NCBI GenBank assembly: GCA_018881555.1 | Contig: JACAXG010000107.1 | Span: forward strand, 1,144,406 to 1,208,405 | Source of the DNA: Amblyornis subalaris | Taxonomy: Eukaryota; Chordata; Aves; Passeriformes; Ptilonorhynchidae | Length of the DNA stretch: 64,000 nucleotides | Direction of reading: 5' to 3' | Part shown: positions 22,631 through 33,200 of the stretch, in pieces | Layout: every line of letters starts with the position of its first letter | Position numbering within the stretch: position 1 is the stretch's first letter | Position numbers and translations under genes: made by a program | The notes under the pieces: model-generated | The model's database searches: none | Seen by the model: only the letters and a program-made list of their open reading frames with translations | What the model was told of the DNA's origin: nothing

Positions 22631-25355
22631 AATGATGCCTTTCTGGGACACATNGAGTAATAGTGATGATAATGAGCACACAGATATCTGCTTTGAAAGG
22701 TCTCATCATATATCTGCCTGCATGAAACTCAATTTATACACCTTGGAAGGATGAAGGGCTGAGTCAATATAGCATTAATGCAATACCCTGATGGCTGTTA
22801 GCTTCAAAGACATCTTTTTCATGAGAAACAAGACTTTGAAAGGAGAGCAGTCACGATACACATAAGTGCCACCTTTTAAATTATGATCAAAGTTGAAAAG
22901 TGGTGTAAAGTTGTCAAGAGACCTATATATTGGTTTANAGACTGTATTTACTAGATCCATTGTTTCATGCACAGTGTTTCTAGCCTGCACACTCCCGTGA
23001 TAGGTAAGCAGAAGAGGAACTGTCTGTTTTTTTCTCTCAGGACATGAAATGGAGCAAAGGACAGTGATGCAGTTCAGATGCTGTAATGTACAGAAGAGAC
23101 CTAAGTGAGTTCCTGGTACTGACCTAGACTTACAGGAGGTCACCAGCCTGGTGTGAGATTCCCGACTACCTTTTGGATCTGGGCCTTAATNGTGTAAGGC
23201 TGGGGTGCCTTGTTCTGTCCACTGCATCAGCTTCTGTCCCTAATTACCTTTCGTATCTTCAACACTTCCCATATCCCCTTAGAATCCTTGGGTTTAGGTT
23301 AAACAAACTTGAAAAAAAATTATACATTGCNATCCTTACTCTTTGGGATCTTTCTGGAAGAACTAAAACCAGCCAAAGAACTGCAACTGAGATTTTTACA
23401 GGTATTATGTTGTCCTTTGGAGCGGTTTTGGTCCCTCTGGGAGTTGTGTCATTTGTGGTTTTAGTGGGCAGTCTTTACTCCTTTGCTCAGGTTTTAATGG
23501 AGACTCCCAATACAATCTAAAGCAGAGCTGAAGTCCCTGGAAACTCTTCTTGTTATCTCCTAATTTGATAACANGATGCTGTTGATGAATAACACCAAAT
23601 GATTTTCCACCTTNCTTCTCCTAATTTTCCTGGTGAGANCATCACATAAAGCAATGTCAGAAACAGCACAGAAAAGTCAAAAGATCTGCCTTCAAATGCT
23701 TCCCTTCTGTCCCCAAATCTTCCCATTCCAGTGGGTGGCATCTAGATTGTTTTGACACAACTTCTGCTTGGTGAATCTATGCTGACATTTGTAAGTATCT
23801 GGATGAATGTGTTTTCATTAAATAGTTCCTAGAGAGTAACGATGTGGGAGATATTGGAGGTGTTGTCTCTGGCATCTGGGCCTTGGAGCTCTTTAAGACT
23901 ATCCAGAAGGAGAAACCAATAGGAAGGGTGAGGTCAGGGCACTGCAGAGTGACAGAGAAAAGCAGGATTTGCCATTTGGCCAGTCATAAGCTGGGTAAGC
24001 AAAAAACATGATGGAAAGCACANCTGGGGCTGCCTTAGGAGATGAAATTAGGAGATGTTTAGCTTTTCTGAAGAACATTATTTGAAAGACAGTGACCAAC
24101 AAAGAATGTGCTACCAGAAAGACTGCAATTACTAATGAGGGAGTAAGTCTGAAAAGCTAGAGCAGCGGATGCATCAATTAGGTGGAGATTCATTACNGTT
24201 TAATATCTGAAGCACAATCCCACAGGAGCAAGAACCATTCCACATGCAGTGTATGTTGCTTTGAACTTCCCTCAATAACAAATATATAATATAAATCGTG
24301 TTTTCTGTACATGCACACTGCAAAGCATCCTACTGCATATACNTTTAATTCTGAGGGGGGGGCTGAACACAAAAAATAAAAAAAAAACTTAGTTGTATTT
24401 CTGCATTTGGGGCTGGAAGGCCCTCGGATACTGTGTTAGATGTGGTGTAACAGATGCATGGAACTGGAGTGATGTTTACATCCCATTTCCAAATAAAACT
24501 TCCCTGGGAAAAAATTCACAACTAAAATTTTCTGCAACATTATCTAAAACAGTTTGAAAGACCTTGCCGTAGTCAAAAATACAACGTCATGAATTGAAAA
24601 TTATATTAGCCCTTAAAAGCAAATCAAGATGTTTAGGTGTTATATTTTGTTACCCAGTGAGACTTTCATAACTTTCATGCCAATCACCAAGAGACAATAC
24701 AAAGAAAGTAATATTTGCTTCCAGGCAATACATATTTTAGTGGTTTATGACTAATTATAAACCTAGAAAGGTGCTGCATGTAACACTGTTGAAGTTTATT
24801 CGTAATAACAATGTTAGAGAAAGCAATTTCTGGAAATCTAGTTTGTTATTTGGTATGTCTTGAGTTATAAAGTGGAATAGGGAACTGTTTCAGACCCACT
24901 TCGCTTTGCACAGATTTCTGCCGAACACAGAAGAAATATCATTACGATTTGCATGTGCAATGTGGCCTAAAGAGGTCTCTTGGCAGGGCAAACGAGCTCC
25001 AGGCTGCTGCTGTGGGGCTGTTGTGGCATCCAAATGATCCATTTTAAAGCTACCTCTTGTATTTCTCTGCTGTGCAGCAGTAGAGCACTGTGCAGTTTCC
25101 TCTGTGATCACAAGGTAGGCAGGAGTTATTGGCCTTCCAGAGGTGCACTATTGGTGTTATAAAACACTGCATTGATATTTCAAGGTAAAGAAACACTTTG
25201 CAGAAGGCTGCCTGGAGAGCATTTAGTGTTATCTGTGTGTGATACTTGTCTCCATAGGGGACTCACTGGGATTTGAGCACAGGATGATCAGAACTGAGAA
25301 TGCAAACTGCCCTGACAGGAGGTGCCAAGGCACAGCTCTGTGTGTGGAGCAGCCG
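22631..25355. other. Gene-free stretch
   Basis: A plus-strand open frame at 23173-23520 (115 codons) ends in a hydrophobic stretch (FGAVLVPLGVVSFVVLVGSL), but it has undetermined bases, no family match and no good start. An eight-base G run lies near 24354. No repeat family recognised. Confidence 0.4.
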
Positions 25356-25425
25356 CAGGATCACAGAGTGACTGGCGTTGGAGGGGACCTTAAGGAATAT
25401 CTGGTTCCAGCCTCCCTGCTGTGGA
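25356..25425 (-). mobile_element. CR1 LINE, short decayed fragment
   Basis: GGATCACAGAGTGACTGGCG, then TTGGAGGGGACCTTAAGGAA and TCTGGTTCCAGCCTCCCTGC, is a diverged reverse-complement CR1 3' end. It is truncated after about 70 bases. Confidence 0.72.
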
Positions 25426-28400
25426 GACTCTTCTCTCTCCATAGGGCCTAGTGCAGGGCTTATTTACCTGCAATCACTAGATTAAAGAAATACGAAAAGA
25501 AAAAAAGAAGTGAAAACAGCATTTAGGTGGAATTTTGTTTGAGATCATCACAGGTAGATTCAAAGACACATTGCAAGATGCTTATTAGAGTGCAGTAAGA
25601 GAGAAAGAGCTCTTTCTGCGTGGGGTTTGAGGCTGAGTGTCTTTTCAGAACTGACAAGAGAAGATAATGCTGTGTTAAAGAGGTAAACAAACAACTCCGC
25701 TAACTCTCATGGTTTTATATCAGGTCTTGCAATATCTGATTTTTTTTGCTAGCTTAATGACTCCAGTGACTTGAAAAGAATATCTGTTTTCATTTCTTTA
25801 TGGTTGTGGGAAAAATCTTTTCTCACCTCTCAAGAAACTTTGAAACTGTAATATCTCAAGAACTGGGAAGGGAGAAAAAAGCCCGAAGACAAAAAGACTA
25901 TTAAAAGAACTTTTTGGAGTGAACTCATGATTTTTTATTGCTTGGAGTCAGCAACATGGGGAGGAATTGTGTGTTTTTTTACTAAGGAAAGATTTCTTTC
26001 TGTCCCGACCTGAGTGTTTTTTTAAGCTGCTGTGTCTGAAGCTGCTAATAAAACATTATCTTCAAAAAAGCAAGATAACATGCTTTAAAACTCCACTGAA
26101 ATTACAGTCTTGGGGTTCAGTTTCTCTGAAAAATTCCCCTAATTTTGTTTTGAAGGAGCTAAATGGAAAGCACGGTGCTGGTGTTCGGGGTGGCTGAGGT
26201 GGAGCTCGTGTCTGTGGTGCAAAGCGCTCTGAAGCCTCCCCAGAGCAGCAGAGTCACTGAGCCACGATGGTCACAGGGAGAGCCCAACAACCTGGAATCT
26301 GCCACGCATGGCTACATGGATGTGGTGAGGATTTAATTAACACTTGGAAAGCGTTCTGAGGTCCTCAGATGACAAGGTTTACAGAACTCCAAATGACTGT
26401 TATTATATCCCCTCTGTGTTTGTGGTGGCAGATAGCCAGCAAGAAGAAACGTTCAACCAAAACCAGGCATTTTTCCCAAAACCTTTGTTATTCTAGGCTA
26501 CTGCTGGAAAAAAAGGTGGATCTGTATCCAATTTAGTGAGTGCAAATTACAAGTGGCTTTGTTGGGATTCCTCTGTACTTTCGAGCATGATACATGNAGC
26601 CAACATGTCTTGCTGCCTGCGTATGTACTTATTACCCAGCTAAATCAGAGAACTGGGTGCAAACTCTAATATTTGAGTAAAACCCATCTATCTGTGACAC
26701 TTCTTTGATAGAGAATACCATAAACAAATCATTTCCCCCATCTACAACTTGGCTATTTTTGAAAACAGTGTTCATCTTGTCAGACCCCAGCGTATATGCT
26801 GGAAACAAAATCCAAACAAAACAAAACCCTCTCCAAACAATGCATTGTATGTCACACTCGATTCTTCCCTAGGAGAGGTTGAACTATAAATGGCAGATCT
26901 TAATCAAGGACCTTAAGGGCAGCTATGAAAACTACTCAGATATTACGATAACAATAACAATAGAACATCTCTATAATAGATTCTTCTATTCCAGATACAT
27001 CTTTGTGTGTATGATCTGTGTGGGTCACTTGCAACTCAGGATATTCTATGATTCTTTGATATAAAGAATTACACACAGCTTTTCTAGCAAGAGAGTTAGC
27101 AATAAAACTAACCCCATGCATGGCCTTGTTTTTGGGTGGCACAACTGCATTCACTCACCAGGGGGTTCCATCGGTAGCAGTTATTGTCAGTCCTGCCTTT
27201 TTGCAGAGTCTCAGGAGAAAGACTTAGTTAATGCATAAATATATACCATCAGTACATGTATGTGGAGAGCATTAAATCCTCCTTTCCAGAAAACCTCCTC
27301 TCACAATTTATCCAGCTTAAGTGATATTGATGTGACTCATATGTTTCTATTGTGTTTTTATGCTAAAAACATTTCTACAGTGTAAACACATACAATTATA
27401 TTGCAGATGACTGATTCATTGCTTTTTCCAAATTGATCTATACCACAGGCATGCAAGGCTATTAACATAACCAAACTCTGGATCTGATTTTATTGCAGAA
27501 CTCAAAGCTGCTTAAAAAAGTAGATACAGAAATGTTAATATATTCAGCAGAAGGTATTTTAAATAAATATCTGTCAGATAGTTAAATCTGTGTCTCCCTA
27601 GTGTTAATTATGGAGCAATCAGAAGAGGACAGGGAAAAGAATATTTATTGTGGGTTGAAAAGCCAGTTATTAGGTCTGTATCACAGCAAGCCATGTGGAC
27701 TTACCTTCAGGAACTGTCTTTCTGATGATGGATTGAGTTCTTTATAAATATTTTTCAACCCACATTTGAATTAAGGATAGTGATAACTGGCAGGGAGCAA
27801 TTCAAAAGCAATTAAAAGCCATGGACAGACGAAATACTCATCTAGGGCAGAGAATGAGACCATTTTTCCCGGATATAAAGANAAAAATGAAACCTGTTGC
27901 AGTCAATGAGAACCCAACCAGCTGAAATCTGTACTTTGATGCGGCCCAAACACGAGGCACTTAGACAGCTAATTCCCTTTGACTACCATGGAACTTATGA
28001 TTCCAAACACACGTGGATCCTGGCTTGACACTTTGCTAGATCTAAGGTTACAAATGTGTTGGTTAGAACTGAAATTTTCATCTCAGCCTAGGGGATTTTT
28101 GAGCAAATATATCTGACTGATCTCATTTTAGACCTACAGCTCACATCTGCATGTCCAGAACCAGGTTTTTGAAATTAGAAAACTTAACAAAGTGGCAAAG
28201 TGGTGATTGTTGTGTAGTGTTTGCGATTAACAAAACCGATAAAACTTCTCACAAAGTTTTGAAACAGAACTGAATTCTGACTCAACAGAAGGAAGTGGAG
28301 GTGTGCAAAGAAAGGCTCAGCATTTACTGTCCCCAAAAGTCCTACTTCTCCTTGTGTAAGCTCGTTACCAATTGTCCCGAACTCAGTGGGAAATCTGTGG

Positions 28401-29541
28401 ATCAAATTGGGTGAGACACGAGAAAAGAAACATTTCTGGCAGAAATTGCAGAAAAAAAATGCCGATGTAGGGTTTTATTTTTGGAGGCTTTTTTGATTTG
28501 TAAGAAATCAAACACTAAGAATGAAGCTATTATAATTGCTGTCCTCCCAGTGCAGTCCTGGTTACTGTGAGGAGCAAAGTGCCGCGTTCTTGCATGGTTA
28601 GGAAAGCCACTGATATTAACAGGGAATGAAGTGCTGTCTTCGCATCCCAGTTCTCTCACCAGAAAGAAGGACGTGGCTACAGTGACAAATGCACTCTCCC
28701 ACTCCTGCACATACGTGTTTTTAAGACCAAAGGCATGCAGTGAAAAAGACCTCTTTTTGCCTTCCCATTTCCATTACAGAAAAGTGTCATTCTTGAGTAT
28801 TATGCAGCATAAAAGTCACGAAATTCAAAAGTACTGTATCCAAAACCATGAATATAATGCATAGTGATTTCACAGTGCATCCACACTCCAAAATGCAGTC
28901 TACTGATGTCGACAGAAAATACCACACATATAGAAATGGACCAGACTGTGGGGTGCCTGATAGCAGCAACATTTGATGATTTTGGTCTTTCTGAGCACAA
29001 CTTGTCCCAGCTGATACATTGGTAAGAGCTTTTTACANTGGTAATGGCAGTGTCTCTGTATTTTCTGCATAATTCTCTCTTCCCCAAGGTAGAGGTCACA
29101 TTAAAATAGACATATANATTACTATCCGTGCTTACTGTTCTTTTCATATCATTTTTCTCCATCATATGTATCACAAGCCACTGTTCTCCCATCATAAGCC
29201 AGTGCTGATGTTGGTTGCTGATGGACTTCTTTAGAACTCAAGGGCTAGCAAAGCTCATTGTTTTAAAAATGCTTTTTAATCTGATTTTCCAGGTNTCCAT
29301 TAGAACACTGGCATGAGGATGCTCCTATGGAAAGTTTAATTCACTGTCTTGGACAGAAAAGCCACTGCTAAGAAGGTGCTTGGGCACTTCCATTTTAGAG
29401 CACATCTCATCTGATGTGTAATTCTTCTGTGGTTGGTTGAGTCTTTGCTATTCTTTTTGTCCCATTGAAGACTCTTAGGAAACTCAGTTTTACATGAATA
29501 TATCTTACCTCTTGCTGGAAATGAATAGGTCTGTGGATTTT
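25426..29541. other. Gene-free stretch, nothing recognised
   Basis: No gene, RNA or repeat family identified over 4.1 kb. A moderately GC-richer patch lies at 26140-26330. The minus frames near 28402-28710 and 28800-29195 overlap plus-strand open frames and have no motifs. Confidence 0.4.
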
Positions 29542-29912
29542 AAAACTGTAGGAGACCATTATGATTAACTAGTTCAACCTCTGTCTGGTCTGAGTTCCTT
29601 CATAACACATGCTATAGTTCATCCAGGGATTTCTGTCTCAAGCCCAGCTGTATGTTGTTAAACTAAGATGTGTGTTTTATAAGCCTATCTGGTCTTGATT
29701 TAAGGACTACAATAACGCTTAGTAATTTGCCCCAGTAAGTTAGCTCATTATACAGTTAAAAAATAAATGAGTTCCCCTTTATTTCTAGTATGAACTTTTT
29801 GATTTCAGTATGCAATTACTAGACCTTTTCCTTCCTCTGTCTGCTAGATTAAAGGCCCCTTAAAACTCAGCATAAGTACTTGTGCAAATAGAGACTGTGA
29901 TTTAAGTTACTG
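29542..29912 (-). mobile_element. Ancient (non-avian-type) CR1/L3-like LINE
   Basis: The plus strand reads like the reverse complement of an old amniote CR1, distinct from the common avian 3' end. GGAGACCATTATGATTAACT corresponds to GACCATTGTGATCATCTAGT. It is followed by ACACATGCTATAGTTC, GGTCTTGATTTAAGGACTAC, AGTAATTTGCCCCAG, CCCCTTTATTTCTAGTATGA, TCTGCTAGATTAAAGGCCCC and TACTTG...GAGACTGTGATTTAAGT. All are in the expected order over about 370 bases with many substitutions and small gaps. The family comparison is from memory. Confidence 0.7.
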
Positions 29913-30184
29913 GAAATCTGTTCATTTGAGCAGCTAAACAGAAAATTCCTTTGCTGCCAGTATTTAACTGGTTTCTTTAGTGCTGTGGAGATTAGTGATT
30001 TTTTTCTGAGGCAGTTTGCAGGGAAAATATTGTTTTAGGGGTCACAATATTGCTGATTTATCAATTATTTTAAGGACAGTCAGATTAGTCCAACAGCTTT
30101 CAGCAGAAGTGTCTCAGTCATGGACAACAAAAAGAGGAATCCCTAGATTGTCTTATCCCCCTTCTCACACTGATAACGAGTGAT

Positions 30185-30270
30185 AGTTCCAGCCATGGGC
30201 AGGGACACCTGCCACTAGAGCAGGTTGCTCAGAGCCCCACCCAGCCTGTCCTTGAACAGTGCTGGGGCCT
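30185..30270 (-). mobile_element. CR1 LINE, internal 3' fragment
   Basis: AGTTCCAGCCATGGGCAGGG, ACACCTGCCACTAGAGCAGG and CCAGCCTGTCCTTGAACAGT match the reverse-complement CR1 3' region. The extreme 3' end (GAATCATAGAATGG) is missing, so the copy is truncated on both sides. Confidence 0.85.
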
Positions 30271-32702
30271 GCTGTAGGCTCTGCATCATCTCTGNCACCC
30301 CAAGAGCGTGAGTGGGACACCAAAGGGCATCTCAAGTGACCCTGAGCGTCTGTTCTGAGCAGCTGAATCCTACCCTGTGTATCTAAGAAGTGAGCTGTAG
30401 GGGTCTGAGCCAGACAATAGAGGCTCTTTCTGGAGTCACTAGAGAGAAATGGGCCCCTTCACATGATAATCCCTTTGACCTAAAAAATTTGACNGCTTTG
30501 GAGAAAATTGCTAACTCTTCAGAAGCAATCCTTCCTTTCTGTAGACTGTGCATGATTTAGGGAAGCAATTGTTGAAGGCCTAATTTAAGGCACATGAACT
30601 TTGTCCCGTGTGACCTTCACTCGTGCCCTTTGAGGTAAAATGACTTGCTTTACTTGNAAGTAGCCCTAAGCCATTTGCAGAAGGTTTCTGTCCTTTCAAG
30701 AAAGAAGTGGTCATGATATTAAAAGACAAACACAAGAACTAATTACAATCCATGTGTGACATACATTAAAAACTAGCTGAATATTAGTTTGCAAGACAAA
30801 GCATGTCATAATAGGCTGTCAATATATTCAATTTAACATGGACGACATATGACCAAAGAAAGTCACCCAGGGGATTGTGCTGCCTGAATTCCTCAATAAA
30901 ATGGCAACCTTTATATGTATTAAATATACATTCTGGGAGGAAAAAAAGGTAAGAATGAAAATCTATAGCTAAGAGAAACACAAGCCCAGAGGGGAAATTC
31001 AAGATCTGTTTATGTGTAATTGGGTTTTGCTTTGTGAAAATCTTGACAGCTCGAGGAGCTGCCTTACTTGCCTGAGACTGTTAATCACATTCAGGGATCT
31101 GCATGCTGCTAACTGCATACGAAATTCCTCAAGATTTACAGCCTTTGCTCTGGTTTTACCTCATTTACACCACACATCACCCTGCAGAGGTAGCTCACCA
31201 CATATGGGGGATTCGAATTTGAGCAGTATCTCAGTATCTTAATGACTAATCCTGAATGATGAAACTGTGAGTCCAAGCACTTTTGCACACCCTGAAGTAA
31301 TTTAAGTTGTGACAGTCTGTAATTCATACTGTAAATCAAGGAAACTAGAGACATATTTTATAATTTGGCTTAGGCACAAGCATATTTTGGATTAATAAAA
31401 ATCAGTACAGACAGATAAAATTTTGCATTAATGTGTTAGTTATAGCACAGCATAGTTTCATAATCAGTAGTTCGCAAGTTAAGTTACTGCACATTTGTAA
31501 AGAGAAAGCTGCAGCTTGAGCAGCAAATTAGCAGCACTGTGAAATATCAGCATATTATGATCCTTCTGACTTCAGCAGCAAAAAAATAAGAGAACATCAA
31601 TGAGATCTGGATTGGATACCAGTGAGCTTCCTCCTTTCAGAATCTCTGAACTTCAATTTCTGTGCTATTTGCATCTCTGTTGTCCTTTCTTATTAGCATT
31701 TCCTTGCTCTGCCTAGAAGACNTTGCTTTCTCATCACTGCCCAATCTGATATTTTGTTCCTTAGAATACTCCAAACCTGAATAATTAGGGATTTCTGTGG
31801 TGTAGGTTTGAAATCCCTCAGGCTGAGGATGTTTAACCACATTCTCACCTTCAAAATTTCTACTCAAGGCTCATCCTTAAAAACAGCTATTCCGAATCAT
31901 TAAATTAAGAGGTATCAGCAGACAAACCCAAAGAACCAGCAGATGACAGGACACAAGATTTGATGGATATTTATTGTGAGGATTTCAATGTCAAATATTA
32001 AGATTGTCTTATGAAACATTTGAGAATGTAAACCTGGGGAGAAAAGAAAGTGGAGAAGAGAGGAAAACGAGTCCACTTTAGTTTGTACCTAATATGTGTG
32101 ATTAACGGGGAGAACATGTAGAGCCAAGTTCAGCTTCAAACGCCAAATTTTTAGGGTTTGGAGTGTTCTTAGNGAGAATATCTTGAAGATGAAGCACTTT
32201 GTGCCTATTAGTGCAAGTCATGGGCCAGAAATCAGAGTTTATGAGGAAAGGCAGTGGAAAGTGGTTAGCCAAGGGGTTTCCACCATGCATTGGGAGTTTT
32301 TATTCTCNTCTGTTTTTCTTACAGTAATGAAAATGGAGCCAATGGAAGGCATTCTCATCCAAAATGCTTCATGCCCTAATGTCATGCAAAGCNGTGCAGC
32401 ACACACACTGTTGTAGTCCTGTCTGTTCCCAGCCTTGGGGCCTCCCTGGGCACATCAGCACAGTGCCCATGACTGACAAAAACAGCAATTACAGCAAGAG
32501 ATGTCTTCCAACCCCTCAAAGCCAGCATTTCTGAGCATATTTGGGCAATTAAAGTTAGGTACTGAGTAAGGAGATGCCTGATGAATGTGGACATCTTTAC
32601 TGGTAGACTCCCTGGAAATAAGGAAGACTGGATCATTGAGGGGGATTTAGGTTTTTGAAGCCTTAGTCCCAATTTAGGTGGAACAGGGATTTAGGCATTC
32701 CA
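30271..32702. other. Gene-free stretch
   Basis: No repeat recognised with confidence. A minus-strand frame (31867-31637, 76 codons, charged, Cys-free) lacks an ATG start and a family match. At 30600-30650, GTGTGACCTTCACTCGTGCC then GAGGTAAAATGAC is weakly MIR-like, but large gaps would be needed to align it. Confidence 0.4.
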
Positions 32703-32750
32703 TTTCACACTGTCTACTTAGACAGTAAGCTCCTCACAAGAAGACTGATC
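32703..32750 (+). mobile_element. L2-type SINE tail fragment
   Basis: CACTGTCTACTTAGACAGTA followed by AGCTCCTCACAAG resembles the TGTCTATTTAGACTGTAAGCTCC segment of the amniote SINE/L2 3' tail. Only about 40 bases are comparable. Confidence 0.4.
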
Positions 32751-32900
32751 ATCAGATCTGAAGACATCTGTCAGCATTTAACNAGTAAATAGGAAGGTCT
32801 TGGTTAAAACTGAAGGGTAAGAATAAATCCAGGATTCCACACGAAATGAGAAGGAGACTTATAAGATGCTAGATGTGTATTCTGCTACACATCATCTGGA

Positions 32901-32955
32901 CAGCTTTAGAAAAGTCACTTTTCTTTCTTGTTTCTCAGCTTCTATGTACAGACTG
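32901..32955 (+). mobile_element. MIR core fragment, upstream part
   Basis: GCTTTAGAAAAGTCACTTTT then CTTTCTTGTTTCTCAGCTTC follows the MIR order CAAGTCACTTAACCTCT...CTCAGTTTCC. The next MIR segment is found 155 bases downstream, so the two may be one interrupted copy. Confidence 0.4.
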
Positions 32956-33110
32956 AAGAAAAAATTTCATTCTTGCAAACGTTGTGTGTATAATATATGT
33001 ATTATTCTTTAGAAATACCAACACACTACAGAGAAGCAGCTAATATAAAACCTTGGATGAAAAGCTTTTATGCTAAACAGAACTTCAGATTAGCCTCTAT
33101 GNTTAAATTT

Positions 33111-33200
33111 CCAAGTGTAAAAAATGGAGATAATACTCCTGCTTATAGTCTACAAAGGATTTTGAGGCCTGTAGATGATACCAGCTTATATAAGTATGAT
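33111..33200 (+). mobile_element. MIR core fragment, downstream part
   Basis: CCAAGTGTAAAAAATGGAGA followed by TAATACTCCTGCTTATAGTC, then GATTTTGAGGCCTGTAGATG and ATACCA, parallels the MIR 3' half (CATCTGTAAAATGGGGATAA, TAATACCTACCTCATAGGG, GTGAGGATTAAATGAGATAATAC). Order and spacing agree. Confidence 0.6.

Noticed and set aside
22930..22995. Possible L2-type SINE tail (AGACTGTATTTACTAG)
   Set aside because: Matches are scattered and interrupted. Not better than chance by eye.
23173..23520. Frame with a hydrophobic, membrane-like segment
   Set aside because: T/G-rich DNA readily encodes such runs. No start context, splice sites or family match.
31637..31867. Charged, Cys-free minus-strand frame
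   Set aside because: No ATG start, in-frame stop just upstream, no family match. A purine-rich strand gives such composition by chance.
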